Shown piece by piece: positions 1 through 10,106 of a DNA stretch of 64,000 nucleotides. Location of the stretch: positions 12,629,591-12,693,590 of the forward strand of contig OX326957.1 in assembly GCA_946800325.1 (NCBI GenBank), in the 5' to 3' direction. Both the position numbers and the translations under genes were made by a program. The notes below the pieces were generated by a model. That model saw nothing but the letters and a program-made list of their open reading frames with translations, had not been told where the DNA came from and searched no databases. How positions within the stretch are numbered: the first letter of the stretch is position 1; each line of letters begins with the position of its first letter. The DNA is from Luzula sylvatica (taxonomy: Eukaryota > Streptophyta > Magnoliopsida > Poales > Juncaceae).

Positions 1-712
1 AATTTTCAGTGTCATAATTCAACAATCAGTGTCAATATATTAATTTCAGTGTCACTGTATCGTTTCTGGATACATCTGCCATTTTCTTTGACATTATATC
101 ATTTTCAATCTCAATATATTGTTTTGAGTCTAATGTACTGTGTTTCGTGTGAGCAGTGCTGTTTTATCATATTAGCTTTTTAATCGTTAATATTATATTT
201 CATGCGAGCAGTACTAATTTACCGTATTAATTTTTTTAATTGTGAATATTATGTTTTAGAGTCAATATACTTTTTTTGTGTAAATATAACATTTTCAATG
301 TCAACATGTCATTTTATTAATTGTTAAAAAGTCTCGCGTGGAGCAACCCTCTGGTATACCTTTAATAATTGCAAATAACAAATGCGAAGTTTTGACTATC
401 GAATTACTCTTCAAACACTGTAAATATCAAATTAACATTTTCAAAATATTTATAAGATTTAAAAATTGATGTCTTTACTGGAATTCTTTTTTACCATTTT
501 TAACTCGAAGAAATTTTGATAAATTTGATTTTTTTTTAGCTTTAGATGCATTACAACGAACGACTCATGTTTTGAGTTTGAAAAATAAATTTGGTAATTG
601 TCATTTGCAGGATAATTGAATATCTGTTCTTTTGATTTTAGTTTGTATGGATAAAATGAACTTAGTTTGCCATTTCAATTTCCAAGAAATTTGATAAGTT
701 CTAAGTTTAGAT
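1..712. other. AT-rich intergenic DNA, no gene
   Basis: No coding region, RNA gene or element boundary was recognised. Short degenerate repeats are visible: the octamer CAGTGTCA recurs in the first 60 bases, and 147-196 is an imperfect copy of 203-252 (both contain GAGCAGT followed by AT-rich sequence). This may be the interior of an old element cut by the window edge. Confidence 0.5.
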
Positions 713-839
713 GGATAGACCATGGTTCGTAATATCGGCCGAGTTAAAAAACCGAGTATCTCGGACTCGGTGGCCACCGAGACGATTTTGCCCCGAAAAA
801 ATCGGACCCGAGTCACCGATTTTTTTTTAGTAATATAGC

Positions 840-1098
840 TACGTTATATTCATGCTTAAATTATTTACATTGGCAACATAATTTGGATACATTATATTCA
901 TGCTTAAATTATATACATTAGCACCACCAGCTCTCCCAAGAGCTGGATGGTACTTAGGGCGCCACATAGGAGACTGGGGCTCGAACCCCGGCTAGGGAAA
1001 TTGGGGATGATTTGGTTGCCTTGTAATAGTAGTAGGGGTGGGTTGCCTACGGGCTTAAATCGAAAAAAAAATTATATACATTAGCAACATAATATGGC
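840..1098. repeat. 48-bp tandem duplication split by a SINE
   Basis: Unit 1 is 840-887. Unit 2 begins at 888 with the same TAC(G/A)TTATATTCATGC start and is interrupted after base 923 by the SINE, resuming at about 1087. The duplication therefore predates the SINE insertion. Confidence 0.6.
924..1068 (+). mobile_element. tRNA-derived SINE
   Basis: This 145-bp insert ends in an A-run (from 1063) and is flanked by a perfect 18-bp target duplication at 906-923 and 1069-1086 (AAATTATATACATTAGCA). Near its start it has a polymerase III B-box-like motif, GGCTCGAACCCC at about 978-989. A poly-A tail, a long target duplication and an internal B box are the marks of a SINE mobilised by LINE machinery. 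Confidence 0.8.
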
Positions 1099-1647
1099 TA
1101 CATGACTCCATCAACTTTGATTTCAATAATATAGCTCTATGCTTGTAACATGTTTGGAACTTTGATTTCCATCAACTATATCATCACTTTCAAGTATGCA
1201 CTCTATAGTCTATATTTATAACATGTTTGTATTTATCAATTTGAATATTTGATCACATGCAATGTTTGTAACTTTGTAAGAATAGTATACAGTATGTTCC
1301 TATTTGAAAAAATTTGCACTCTATAACATTCACGCGATGTGTTCCAATTTCAAAAAAGTAGAAGTTTTTGGCAGTAGAAATTTTTAATTTTAATTTTTTA
1401 TGTTGGTTACGTAATGTTGTATTTTTTTTTAATGTAGTAATTTGGATTTTATTAGTTGAATTTGTGTGTATCATGTTTATGGATGTTTATCAATTTTTAA
1501 AATTATTTTTTTTATTTTTTTTTCAATTTTTTTACTAACAGTCCGATTTTTTTTTTTTTTTTTTTGACTCGGCCGAGTCTGGTCCGAGTCGATCGAATCC
1601 CGAATCTCCAGAGCTGGCCGAGTCCGAGTCCGATATTCAGAGCCATG

Positions 1648-2834
1648 GAATAGACAACATTTTATTTTCAGTTTGTAACCATTTTAAGCATTTGGTTCTT
1701 TACATAATCTAATTTTTTGTTTTTGTAGGATAATTTCGGCGAGCATTACCATAAGGATTTAAACTAATTTGTTAATTTATTATTTTTTTCATGATTCTCA
1801 GCAATGTAATTATAATTGTAGTAATATATTAAGTTATAAAATGATATTTAAGAACGACATGTGTTTAATAATTTTGTAATTCTGGCATATTTAAGTTGTA
1901 AAATAATTTTGTAATTCTGGCATCACAAAATAAGAAATTGTATGGCATGGCACACGTTAATTTAAGTTCATTATAACTGGTTATAACTGGGCCGAGTTTT
2001 AGAAAAATAAATCCCACGAATCATATTCATATTCATATATCTTATCTCATCTTCTCCCAAGAGCTCTCTTCCAACTGAAGACACCTTCGGACAAAGCACA
2101 AAGCACAAATCACAAATCACATTTCGACCTCTTGTAATACTTTTCAAGGATGGGACCCATAGTATTCAACTCTTCAACTCCTTTTTTGACTAATTAAAGG
2201 CCAAGTCTTTTTATTGTCGGAAGAAGTGTTCCCACTTATCTTTTTGGAAAATGTTGTATCACCCCCAAATTTCTCCTCACACTCTTGATGTGTTGGCATG
2301 CATGTTAAACCATAGGTCCATAACACACTGTTAAACCTTCCGCTGTCAGAAAATCTCAATAATGCATGATTTCGTATCGCTTAATTACAAAACCTAATAA
2401 ATTAAGAAAATAATGATTTAATTTTAACAAATTAAGTAATTGAAAACTGGAATCATAAAATTATTGAATTAAAGCAATGCTTCTCTTGGAATATTTGAGA
2501 TTGATTGGGATTAGGCCCTTTGTGCGAAGGACGGTGCGAGAATGAACCAAGATGTTGGATCAAATAATCGATGTAAGAGAATTGTAAATGTAGAGAGACT
2601 AAAACTAATCATAATTCATTACATATTTTTGCAGTATACATTAAAACATGATATTTTTTAATATTTGATAATTTTTCTATTAATTAGAACAAGTACTTGT
2701 AGGGTTAGGGTATGGTTCAACATGCAAAGGAGAATGCTGTAGTCAACCTCATAATAACCATTGGATTCATCGGGATTTATTTTAATTTTAACGGACTGTT
2801 AAAGATATCAATGGAAAGTATCCATTCTAATTCT
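1648..2834. other. intergenic DNA, no gene recognised
   Basis: AT-rich. The open frames are short and show no family signature. The slightly less AT-rich patch at 2030-2360 looks like decayed element sequence, but no boundary or domain supports a name. Confidence 0.4.
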
Positions 2835-4017
2835 TCTTATAATATAAAGTTAGGAAAATTTGAGCTCGTACATGAGGCCACATCATCACTTTACATTTTG
2901 GTCCTTTTTTATTTACATTTTAGTCATTTTTTACATTTTGATCTTTTTTTTCTTATTTTATATTTTGGTCATTTTTTTGGTCTATTTATATTTTAGTCCT
3001 TTTTTACATTTTCATCTTTCTTCTTATATATAAAGTTAGGAAAATTTGAGCTCATACATGAGGCCACATCATCACTTTATATTTTGGTCCTTTTTTATTT
3101 ATATTTTGGTCCTTTTTTCTTATTTTATATTTTGATCTTTTTTTGGTTTATTTACATTTTGGTCCTTTTTTACATTTTCATCTTTTTTCCTAATTTATAT
3201 TTTGGTCTTTTTTACATTTCGATAAATTTTTTTAATATTTTGGTCTTTTTTATTTACATTTTGGTCATTTTTTACATTTTGTTCCTTTTTTCTTATTTTA
3301 TAGTTTGGTCTTTTTTTTTGGTTTATTTATATTTTTGGTCCTTTTTTACATTTTGATCATTTTTTCCTATTTTATATTTTGGTCCTTTTTTACATTTTGA
3401 TCTTTTTTTTTATTTTGGTCCTCTTTTACATTTTGATCATTTTTTCTTATTTTCCAATTTTTTTTTTAATTTCCTCATTGAGCAGGGTTATGTATGCAAT
3501 TTAGTAATTTGAAAATTTTTTTTTTGTAATTTTTCTTTACCCAATTTTTTTTCTTTTTCTCTTTTTTTTGCTTTTCAAATTTTTTTGTATTTGCTCATTT
3601 TGAACGGGTATATATAAAATTATGTAACCTCAAATTTATGCGAGTTTTTTTGTCATTTGTCAATTGTATCCATATGACACATTGTGATCCTTTCATGAAC
3701 CGTAACTATAATGCGTCTATTGACATCAAATATATTTGCGAATGTGTCCTGATTATATTAATCGATTTTAAAAACACCTGAACAAATGCTATTTATATAA
3801 ATAATATCAGAAAATAATATCCGTGATAGATTAATTTCATGAATCTTATGCATCTGTTGAAATCACGATATTTGCAAATATGTCATGATTAGATTAATTT
3901 AGTTCAAACGCACGCATGTTAATTCGCACACGAGTTAATTCTATTTAAATAATTATATAAAAAATATATAAAAAAATAGATATGTTGTCCCGCGCAATTG
4001 TGCGGGGATAAAACTAG
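2835..4017 (+). mobile_element. Helitron (non-autonomous), with a second nested 5' end
   Basis: The right end has the Helitron 3' signature: a GC-rich hairpin (CCCGCGCAATTGTGCGGG, 3989-4006), a short spacer, then CTAG (4014-4017) followed by the host T. Left ends starting TCTTAT..ATAAAGTTAGG occur twice, at 2835 and 3022, each followed by the same stretch ending ATGAGGCCACATCATCA. This suggests one Helitron nested in another, or a duplicated 5' end. No Rep/helicase is encoded, so the element is non-autonomous. The exact 5' base is inferred from comparison with the copy at 26168. Confidence 0.7.
2885..3480 (+). repeat. degenerate tandem array, ATTTTGGTCCTTTTT motif
   Basis: About 20-25 degenerate copies of a roughly 20-25 bp T-rich unit built around ACATTTTGGTCCTTTTTT. 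The second 5' Helitron end at 3022 interrupts it. The same motif fills the Helitrons near 26.2-26.9 kb (+), 35.0-35.6 kb (complement) and 63.9-64.0 kb (+). Open frames in this stretch encode only F/I/L/Y-rich low-complexity peptides and are not genes. Confidence 0.8.
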
Positions 4018-4475
4018 TTTAGTAATAAAAAATAATCCAACAAAAGAAACGCTAGATAGTAGATACCTTCCAAATAATTATCTATCTAGACTTGGTTTAT
4101 GGACCGTTATTACTGACATCTAACATTAATCTCATAACTTCAATCAATAAAGTAAATTTAATAGACCAAGTGTTGGTGAAAACATTAACTTGAATTGACA
4201 GCCGCAACGTACACTCGGCCTTCTCTTCTCACGTTTTCTCCGCGTGTCAGGAAGTATAATATTTTCCCAACACTCGCTCTGGAACCGATGCTTCACTTAT
4301 ACTGTTATACCCCTCGTATATTTATTAATTTTATATGACTTCAGCACATTTACAAAATATTAATTAGTATTATTTTATAAGGGTCGCCGGGTAGCAAAAA
4401 CAATAAAATAGACGAAGAGCTGCATGCAGTATTCGGGGTATTAATCATATTTTACATTTTGTAAGGGTATACATG
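4018..4475. other. intergenic DNA, no gene recognised
   Basis: Ordinary AT-rich spacer between the Helitron and the retroposon. No reading frame, repeat or boundary stands out. Confidence 0.4.
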
Positions 4476-4485
4476 CTAATTAGAG

Positions 4486-5456
4486 TTTTTTTTTTTTTTT
4501 TTGAAAAACTAAAGAGGCGAAGCCTCTTTTAATATATTAAAGCAAAGTTTAATACATTGGTGCGATTTTACATGATAAATGTAAAAAAGTAGTTTCGCAA
4601 AAGTAATTTATAATTGCAAAAGTAAGATACATGCCGAGAGATGATGCTTTCGGCCATCCATTAGACGAACGCAACCTCCCTCTGTCCTTGGTTTGCCACG
4701 CGAGCTCGGATTGTCATCGAAGCTGTCACCGTCGCTGTCGCGGCCCGTCGCTCTCGGACTCGCCCCCAGACTCGCCCCAGACTCGGCCGTCGCTCTCGGC
4801 CTCGCCCCAGACTCGCCCCAGACTCGTCCCAGACTCGCCCCAGACTCGGCACCAGCCTTGCGATTTTTCGATTTTCCTTTTTCCGTTGACGGTTTTTCCT
4901 TTCCCGAGTTTTTGCTCTTCGAGGAGCTCCAAAATCACCCCGATGGCGGCTAGGGTTTCGTCCCGATCTGTTCCAGACACATACGACAAGGATAGGGCGT
5001 ATCCTGGATTTCGCCAGTCGCTGTGGCCAGTCGGCGCCCCTTTCCTCCCGTCGCCAGTCGTCGCCCCGTCGTCGCGGTCGCCCCTTTCCTCCCTTTCCTC
5101 GCTCCAGTCGTCGCCTTCTTTCCGCTGCTTTCTCTCTTGAGCCTCTGTGCCAGGCAGATCTGGCAGAACAACTGGACTCCCTGCGCAGCCAGATACATGT
5201 CGTCGTTGTTCGTCCCCTCACCCTCGCTCGTCGCCAGGTGCCAGGCAGCCGCGGCCCGCCGCGTTCGACGTTCGTCCTCGGCGGCTAGGGTTTCGAGAGC
5301 GGAACCGAATTCGAGCCGCAGTTGAGAAGAGAGAGAGAGAGAAGGGGGTGGAGGCGGCGGCGTCGGTTTGCCTCCACCCCGAAATCGCCCTCGGCGGCTA
5401 GGGTTTCTTTCTTGGTTTTTTTTTTTTTGGATATTCTAAAGCCCCCTATTTTTTTA
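4486..5456 (-). mobile_element. LINE-like retroposon, GC-rich, internally reduced
   Basis: A 971-bp insert lies between direct repeats CTAATTAGAG at 4476-4485 and 5457-5466. Its minus-strand 3' end is a poly-A tail (T-run from 4486 on +) preceded by the inverted pair AAGAGGCGAAGCCTCTTTT (4513-4531), a tail type I associate with plant LINEs. The minus-strand 5' part is strikingly GC-rich for this window and repeats the motif AAACCCTAGCCGCC three times (complement of GGCGGCTAGGGTTT near 4945, 5280 and 5394). No reverse transcriptase is present. Best reading: a retroposed element with LINE-type ends whose coding core is missing, or a LINE-driven non-autonomous element. The open frames here overlap on both strands and are compositional artefacts. 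Confidence 0.6.
4750..4855 (+). repeat. 12-bp tandem repeat (CGCCCCAGACTC)
   Basis: Six or more near-perfect copies of a 12-mer of the form CGCCCCAGACTC lie inside the GC-rich retroposon. The unit is a multiple of three, so it leaves all frames open and explains the overlapping open frames there. Confidence 0.75.
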
Positions 5457-5689
5457 CTAATTAGAGATTTTATATTATCTAAGGATGCAGATGAAATTTC
5501 AAATTTGATAAAAAGTCAAAATAGAATAATTTTAAATTATAGGGGCGTAAATGTAAACATGTGTGATGATTTCAAATTTGTGCGCCGGCTGTAGTCGGTA
5601 GAATTCGTCAATGAAAGAGTTGTAATATGGTTATATGGGTCGCTCCTCTCGTGATCCCCGATACACTATAAGATCTTGCAAAAACCCGG

Positions 5690-5985
5690 TTCACACCACT
5701 TTATATACACCGAAGTCATTGACAACGGGTCCCTGGCATTTAATGCAAGATATGTTGTCTGATAAGGTATACCCAGTGTGCTTGCTTCTTTGCTTTCTTA
5801 CTTTTATACTCTCTGTCATTATCTGCTCTTTCTCTCTCTAAGAAACAACCATTCTTTTCTTTTGCTCTTTCTCGCTCTTAAGCCAAAAATTTCCAAATAA
5901 AGTGCTTGTAAAATCGATTATTCCCGTGCATTCTACCAGATCTGGGAAGTATCTACCAAGTTGTTGCTTGATTCTTCGTTGTCAG
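5690..5985 (+). promoter_or_regulatory. putative promoter and leader exon of the AFR-like gene
   Basis: TTTATATACACC near 5700-5711 is a good TATA-type element. About 30-40 bases on, a pyrimidine-rich stretch suits transcription start and leader. At 5981-5991 GTCAG|GTGAGT is a strong donor, and the first convincing acceptor downstream is GTTGCAG| at 9490-9496, 31 bases before the ATG at 9528. I infer a non-coding leader exon of about 5735-5985 and a leader intron of 5986-9496. This is not shown directly; RNA reads across 5985/9497 would settle it. Confidence 0.45.
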
Positions 5986-7200
5986 GTGAGTAGATTAAAT
6001 ATAAGGCCTTTTTGAATTTTATTTTTTTGTATTACATGTGCAATGCAGTGATTTTGACTATTTGTTGTGATGATTTTGGATGATGTTCTGTTTTTTATTT
6101 AAAGATCTGTTCTTGCACGATTTTGATTCTTATAGATGGTTATTTAATTTAGCTTCTCATTATTGATTTTCAGAAAGAATGTGATAGATTTATCTTTGAT
6201 TTTTTGTTTGTTTCTGAAATTTAAGTTGAATTGAAGATCAGGATTGTAGATTTCCGCATGATTATATGTCTTGAAGCATGGATTTTGAAATACTTAGATA
6301 ATGTTGTTTCTTTACTTGCATGCACTTAATCTCACTAATTTTTTTGTGATTTGACATTCCAAGCTCCAATGTAATGCATAATTTTTCTTTATCATTTGGA
6401 TTTGAAGTAAATGCCCCATGGTTTTAAATTCCGGCAATTGGTAGATAGAAAAAATGGCAATTTCATCTTTGATATTGTTTTTCCCCATGACTTGCTTGAG
6501 TGAATTTCCATAATAAATTTCAAAATCTTAAATGATGTTTTTGTATCGCATGTACTAAGGCCTCTAGATTTTTGACAAGTTGAAAGTGCTGTTCTTACTT
6601 CAAATTTAGATTGGTTTTTTCCTTGATTCACATGAATTCCGACATTGATTTGAAAATCAAATTACCATTTTACTTGCATGCAATGTTTATAACAAGATAT
6701 AATTTTGTAAATTGGATATGTTCGAAAATTTTGGTAAATGGGATTTTTTTTGTTGGAAGTAAATGTATCCAAGACTATTTGATCGATTGCATTTACTTGC
6801 ATTAGACTTGTTTGATCTTGGTTGGGGTCAAATCAATCTGGGCTAGCAATATTTTATACTTTTCTTAAATGTATTTTCCATCTACTTGGTTTATCTCTAA
6901 TATCCTTATAAATATATCAAATAACATAAATTTGATTTTAATTCACTTTTCATCAATGAATTTTAACTCGATTTGACAAGAATGCATAGTAAAAACCCAT
7001 AATTGCGTACCATGTGTTGCATATTTCAGTTAATCAATTTTGTACTATCTTTATTTGTTATATATAATAATTCTCTAATTTGACCAAGATATTTCTGTGT
7101 ATCAAATGCTATGTCACAATCTTGCAATTATAGATTAGAACTAGGTCAAATCAATATCCCCAATTACTGCTTCCTAATTATTCAATTCTTTCCTAATCAA
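5986..7200. other. probable leader intron, part left of the Harbinger element
   Basis: T-rich on the + strand, as plant introns are, with no coding signature and no element boundary. It is read as intronic only because of the strong donor at 5985/5986. Confidence 0.4.
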
Positions 7201-8019
7201 TTAGGGGCCGTTTGGCAAGCGGAATTAGTAGAGTGGAATTGGATTATAAAGTGAAGAAGTAAAAAGTTCTGGAATTGGTAATTTCACGGTTTGTTTGGAT
7301 GTCCAAATTATAAAATGCTGGGAAATATAATTCTCTGTTTGGTTGTTTAAAAAATTCTGGAATTATGTTAATTGTGAATATTGAAATGATTTTTTTTTGT
7401 TTAAATTAGCAAAATTACAAAGTATTATTATTTGATTATCACTACTAAAAACTAAAAATTTAGAGAAATCAAATATTCTCTTTAATCTCAAAAATATAAA
7501 AATCTTATATGGAAACATAATCATTAACACTAACAACTAATAAAACAGAATAAAAAAATTACACAATTTCAATCAAATTAATTTGTAAAAGAACCTACTG
7601 ATCATATATTCAATCAAATAACACAATTCACGTGTGTAATTTCAAACAAGAACTTACCAACAAAAATTTCAGTGTAATACTTGCATAATTAATAATAATT
7701 AATATTGTTTGCACACTCACATAACTAATATTGATAATGTATATCCAATATTAGCAGACATTCCATTCGCCAAGTTGACATACAAATTACTTCGAATTAT
7801 GACTTCATTAAGCCTTAAAATTTTATTCAAAGCAAATTTATTTACACAAAATTACTTCACAGTCTCCACAATTACTTCAACCCATGTACAAGAGAAATCT
7901 TATTATATAGCTAAATTTAACTCATCTAAAATCTCAACTTAGTTTCAATTTTGAAAAACAAAAATCAATTTGTTTAATTATTGAGTTCTGGTTCTCAATT
8001 AATCCTTAGAACTATAGTT

Positions 8020-8681
8020 TTTTTTTGAAAAGAACCTAGAGCACGAATCGTGCTCATGGAGAGTTCTTTATTGATAATAAATAATTATACAAGTGATACA
8101 AATTCTTGCACATAAGGCTAACTATCCTAATTTCCAAAAACATAGTAATTTTAATATTTCTTGGGACATTAGGATAGGCATTCTGGCTTTCCTATTGAAA
8201 ATACGATTATTTCTTTCTTTCCAGATTGACCAGACTGTGGCTGCCCAGTTGAGTCTTTCGTCATATTCTTCTTCGCCAGCTTTCTGTGATGCCATTGTTC
8301 TTTTGTGGATTGCATTCCAATTTTCTGTGAGGCTTTTGTTTTCGTCAATTCGTACTCCAATCTTTCGATAGCATTCCTTTGTAAAGACGCAGGTGATGAA
8401 TAGATGATGCACTGTTTCTAGGTTATCACCACATAGGATACATGCCGAGATGTGTGGCCACCCTCTTTTCATTAAGGCATCCTGTGTTAATATCCTTTGT
8501 CGAATTCCCAACCATAAAAACAACCGAACTTTAAGTGGTATTTTAAGGCTAAGTAGTGTAGAAACCCATGGCACTCGGACTCCCGGGTTTATTATGAAAT
8601 TGTAAATTTCTTTGTTCTTATAGCTTGTGGCTTTGTGAGACATATGTGGCAAGCTTTGAGGGATTGATTTACTGGTTTTCC
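8020..8681 (-). mobile_element. 5'-truncated LINE inserted in the Harbinger element
   Basis: The insert is flanked by a perfect 19-bp target duplication, AATCCTTAGAACTATAGTT (8001-8019 and 8682-8700). It starts on + with a T-run, so it is a minus-strand element with a poly-A tail, and it carries the 3' end of a LINE ORF2. Truncation at the 5' end is the usual outcome of target-primed reverse transcription. Confidence 0.9.
8122..8652 (-). pseudogene. C-terminal fragment of LINE ORF2 (zf-RVT region)
   Basis: This open 176-residue frame corresponds to the zinc-binding region after the reverse transcriptase of plant non-LTR retrotransposons. It shows LKVRLFLWLGIRQRILT, then the Cys/His cluster around CILCGDNLETVHHLFITC, then the conserved VWSIWKERNNRIFN near the C-terminus. 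The reverse transcriptase and endonuclease are missing because the insertion is 5'-truncated, so this is not a host gene. The frame is still uninterrupted, consistent with fairly recent insertion. Confidence 0.85.
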
Positions 8682-8974
8682 AATCCTTAGAACTATAGTT
8701 GAGAACTCATAATGTATCATATGTGCCCATGCTTCCTGAAAACTGAGTATGTTATAAATCACAACTATGAATGGAAGCATAAAAGAAAAGTGCCAGTATT
8801 TTCACTGATTCAAACTGAACTGGTATTGAACGAATCCTCTTCTAATTATTAGGAATATAAGTATTAATTGTTTATAATTCACACAAGTTCTTTTTTCCGT
8901 AATCCAAGACCAGAGAAGAAAGAAAGGTGAACTAATCTCGCTCAAGTAAGCCTTTTCAGAAAGAAAGAAAAAAT

Positions 8975-9098
8975 CAAAAATAACCCAACTATGTTAAGAG
9001 AGAGACCACCTGAGACAAATATAGTGAAATGGAATGTCTGCTCCAAGGGGAAGGGGAGGCAAAAATAACCCAACTATGTTAAGAGAGAGACCACCTGG
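8975..9098. repeat. 38-bp direct repeat
   Basis: The same 38 bases, starting CAAAAATAACCCAACTATG, occur at 8975-9012 and 9061-9098 inside the Harbinger element, separated by 48 bases that include ATGGAATGTCTGCTCC. An internal rearrangement; function unknown. Confidence 0.85.
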
Positions 9099-9527
9099 CG
9101 ACGGGAAGGGGAGGCAAAGCGACCATTAGAGAGAGAAGATGAGGTCCTGAGGGGAGAACCTGGAGAGCAGAGAGAAGCTTCACGAGAAAGAAAAAAAACT
9201 TAGGCGAGAGAGGGATGAGATTAGAGCGTTGAAAGAGACGAGATGAGATTACCCAACTTTTTAAGTTTTACCGGATCTTGCAGCTCCAACTTTTTACGGA
9301 GCCAATTTTTGCCGGTATAGAAGGGAAAAAAATATTCCAGCAAATATTAATTCCTAGTTTGATACGTACCAAACAGAGAATTTACGTTTTGCCGCATTAT
9401 AAAATTATTTTCCTCACTAAATTCCTGCACGCCAAACAGCCCCTTATAGATATTTCATACACCAAAATATAAATATTAAAATTGTTATTGTTGCAGGGGC
9501 ATATATGCAATTTTCCAGTCAATAGTA

Positions 9528-10106
9528 ATGGAATCAGGAGGAAGCAGAGTGATGGAAACAGAGTTAAGAGCAAGTCAAATGCAGTCTCCAGTTCCTCCTC
9601 ATCATAATCACAATAACAATAATCACAACAGGGTGATGTCTCATCCGCATTCCTTCAAAGAGGAGAGTGGAACTGGAGAGGAGGAGCTCTCCAGTCTGCC
9701 AAGGCACACAAAAGTCGTCGTCACTGGAAATAATCGCACCAAGTCCATTTTAGTGGGCCTTCAGGGTGTTGTCAAGGACGTCCGACTTGGGGGCTGGCAT
9801 TGGCTGGTACGGTTTTAATTTTATCCATTATTTTTCTAATATTTTATAGTTTTATGAATTTATGTAATTCGATGGATGTGAATACAGGTGCTTCGGAATG
9901 GAATGGAGGTGAGGTTACAGAGGAATGAATTGAGTGTGTTGGTGCACCCAGCCGGTATAGAAGACGAGGGAGACTGCGATAATTCGTTTTGTAGCAACAC
10001 CAAAGAGAGAAAAGAGAACGGAGAAGACTGCGATAATTCGTTTTGCTCAGATAGCCAACCTAATTATTATTCAAACGTAGATTTTCCAAATTGGTACGTG
10101 AAATAA
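9528..10106 (+). CDS. AFR-like protein (SAP30 function-related), short form
   Basis: Two coding exons, 9528-9806 and 9888-10106, joined CTG|GTACGG..ACAG|GTG in phase 0, give 165 residues. The conserved core runs from PRHTKVVVTGNNRTKSILVG through GLQGVVKDV and GGWHWL, across the junction into VLRNGMEVRLQRNELSVL. I recognise this block from the plant AFR1/AFR2 proteins, described as SAP30-function-related subunits of histone-deacetylase complexes that act on flowering time. Those proteins also have a C-terminal helical Sin3-binding-like domain, which is absent here. A good donor (TTG|GTACGT at 10092) suggests splicing once continued, but I find no further exon before 10975. A 20-bp segment (GACTGCGATAATTCGTTTTG) is duplicated within exon 2, repeating CDNSFCS. 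A truncated paralogue or decaying copy is likely; expression is unknown. Confidence 0.6.

Larger units (their letters stand above)
721..1647. mobile_element. hAT-like MITE with 8-bp target duplication
   Basis: The two ends are inverted copies: CATGGTTCGTAATATCGG at 721-738, and CATGGCTCTGAATATCGG read from the right end at 1647. Both are followed by GAG/CGAG-rich sequence (ACTCGGCCGAG at 1563-1574). The flanks GGATAGAC (713-720) and GAATAGAC (1648-1655) form an 8-bp duplication with one mismatch, the length typical of hAT insertion. No transposase is present, so the element is non-autonomous. A SINE has inserted into it at 924-1068. Confidence 0.65.
7204..9443. mobile_element. PIF/Harbinger-type element (TTA target site), non-autonomous
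   Basis: The left end GGGGCCGTTTGGCAAGCGGAAT (7204) and the right end read inward, GGGGCTGTTTGGCGTGCAGGAAT (from 9443), are inverted repeats of the Tourist/PIF type. They are flanked by TTA on both sides (7201-7203 and 9444-9446), the target duplication of this superfamily. No transposase or Myb-like frame was found. The 2.24 kb length includes a LINE insertion (8020-8681); without it the element is about 1.56 kb. It lies inside the inferred leader intron of the AFR-like gene. Confidence 0.75.

Noticed and set aside
970..1000. Possible tRNA gene from the B-box-like sequence
   Set aside because: No cloverleaf stems or anticodon arm can be formed; target duplications and a poly-A tail identify a SINE.
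2174..2359. 61-residue minus-strand open frame in a less AT-rich patch
   Set aside because: No recognisable motif, no splice context and no repeat boundary; cannot be told from chance.
2712..3356. Open frames of about 90 residues rich in F, L, I and Y
   Set aside because: They translate the degenerate Helitron array; the product is low-complexity.
2885..3480. Regular repeats that might suggest a CRISPR array
   Set aside because: The units are degenerate and contiguous without unique spacers, in a plant nuclear context and inside Helitrons.
4631..5401. Long overlapping open frames on both strands (up to 186 residues) in the GC-rich stretch
   Set aside because: They come from GC-rich composition and a 12-bp tandem repeat inside a retroposon. 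No domain, and the frames overlap in several phases.
7990..8710. GTTCTCAA and TTGAGAAC around the LINE as inverted ends of another element
   Set aside because: They lie outside the 19-bp target duplication, and when the LINE is removed they form only a short palindrome in the Harbinger element; too short to name.
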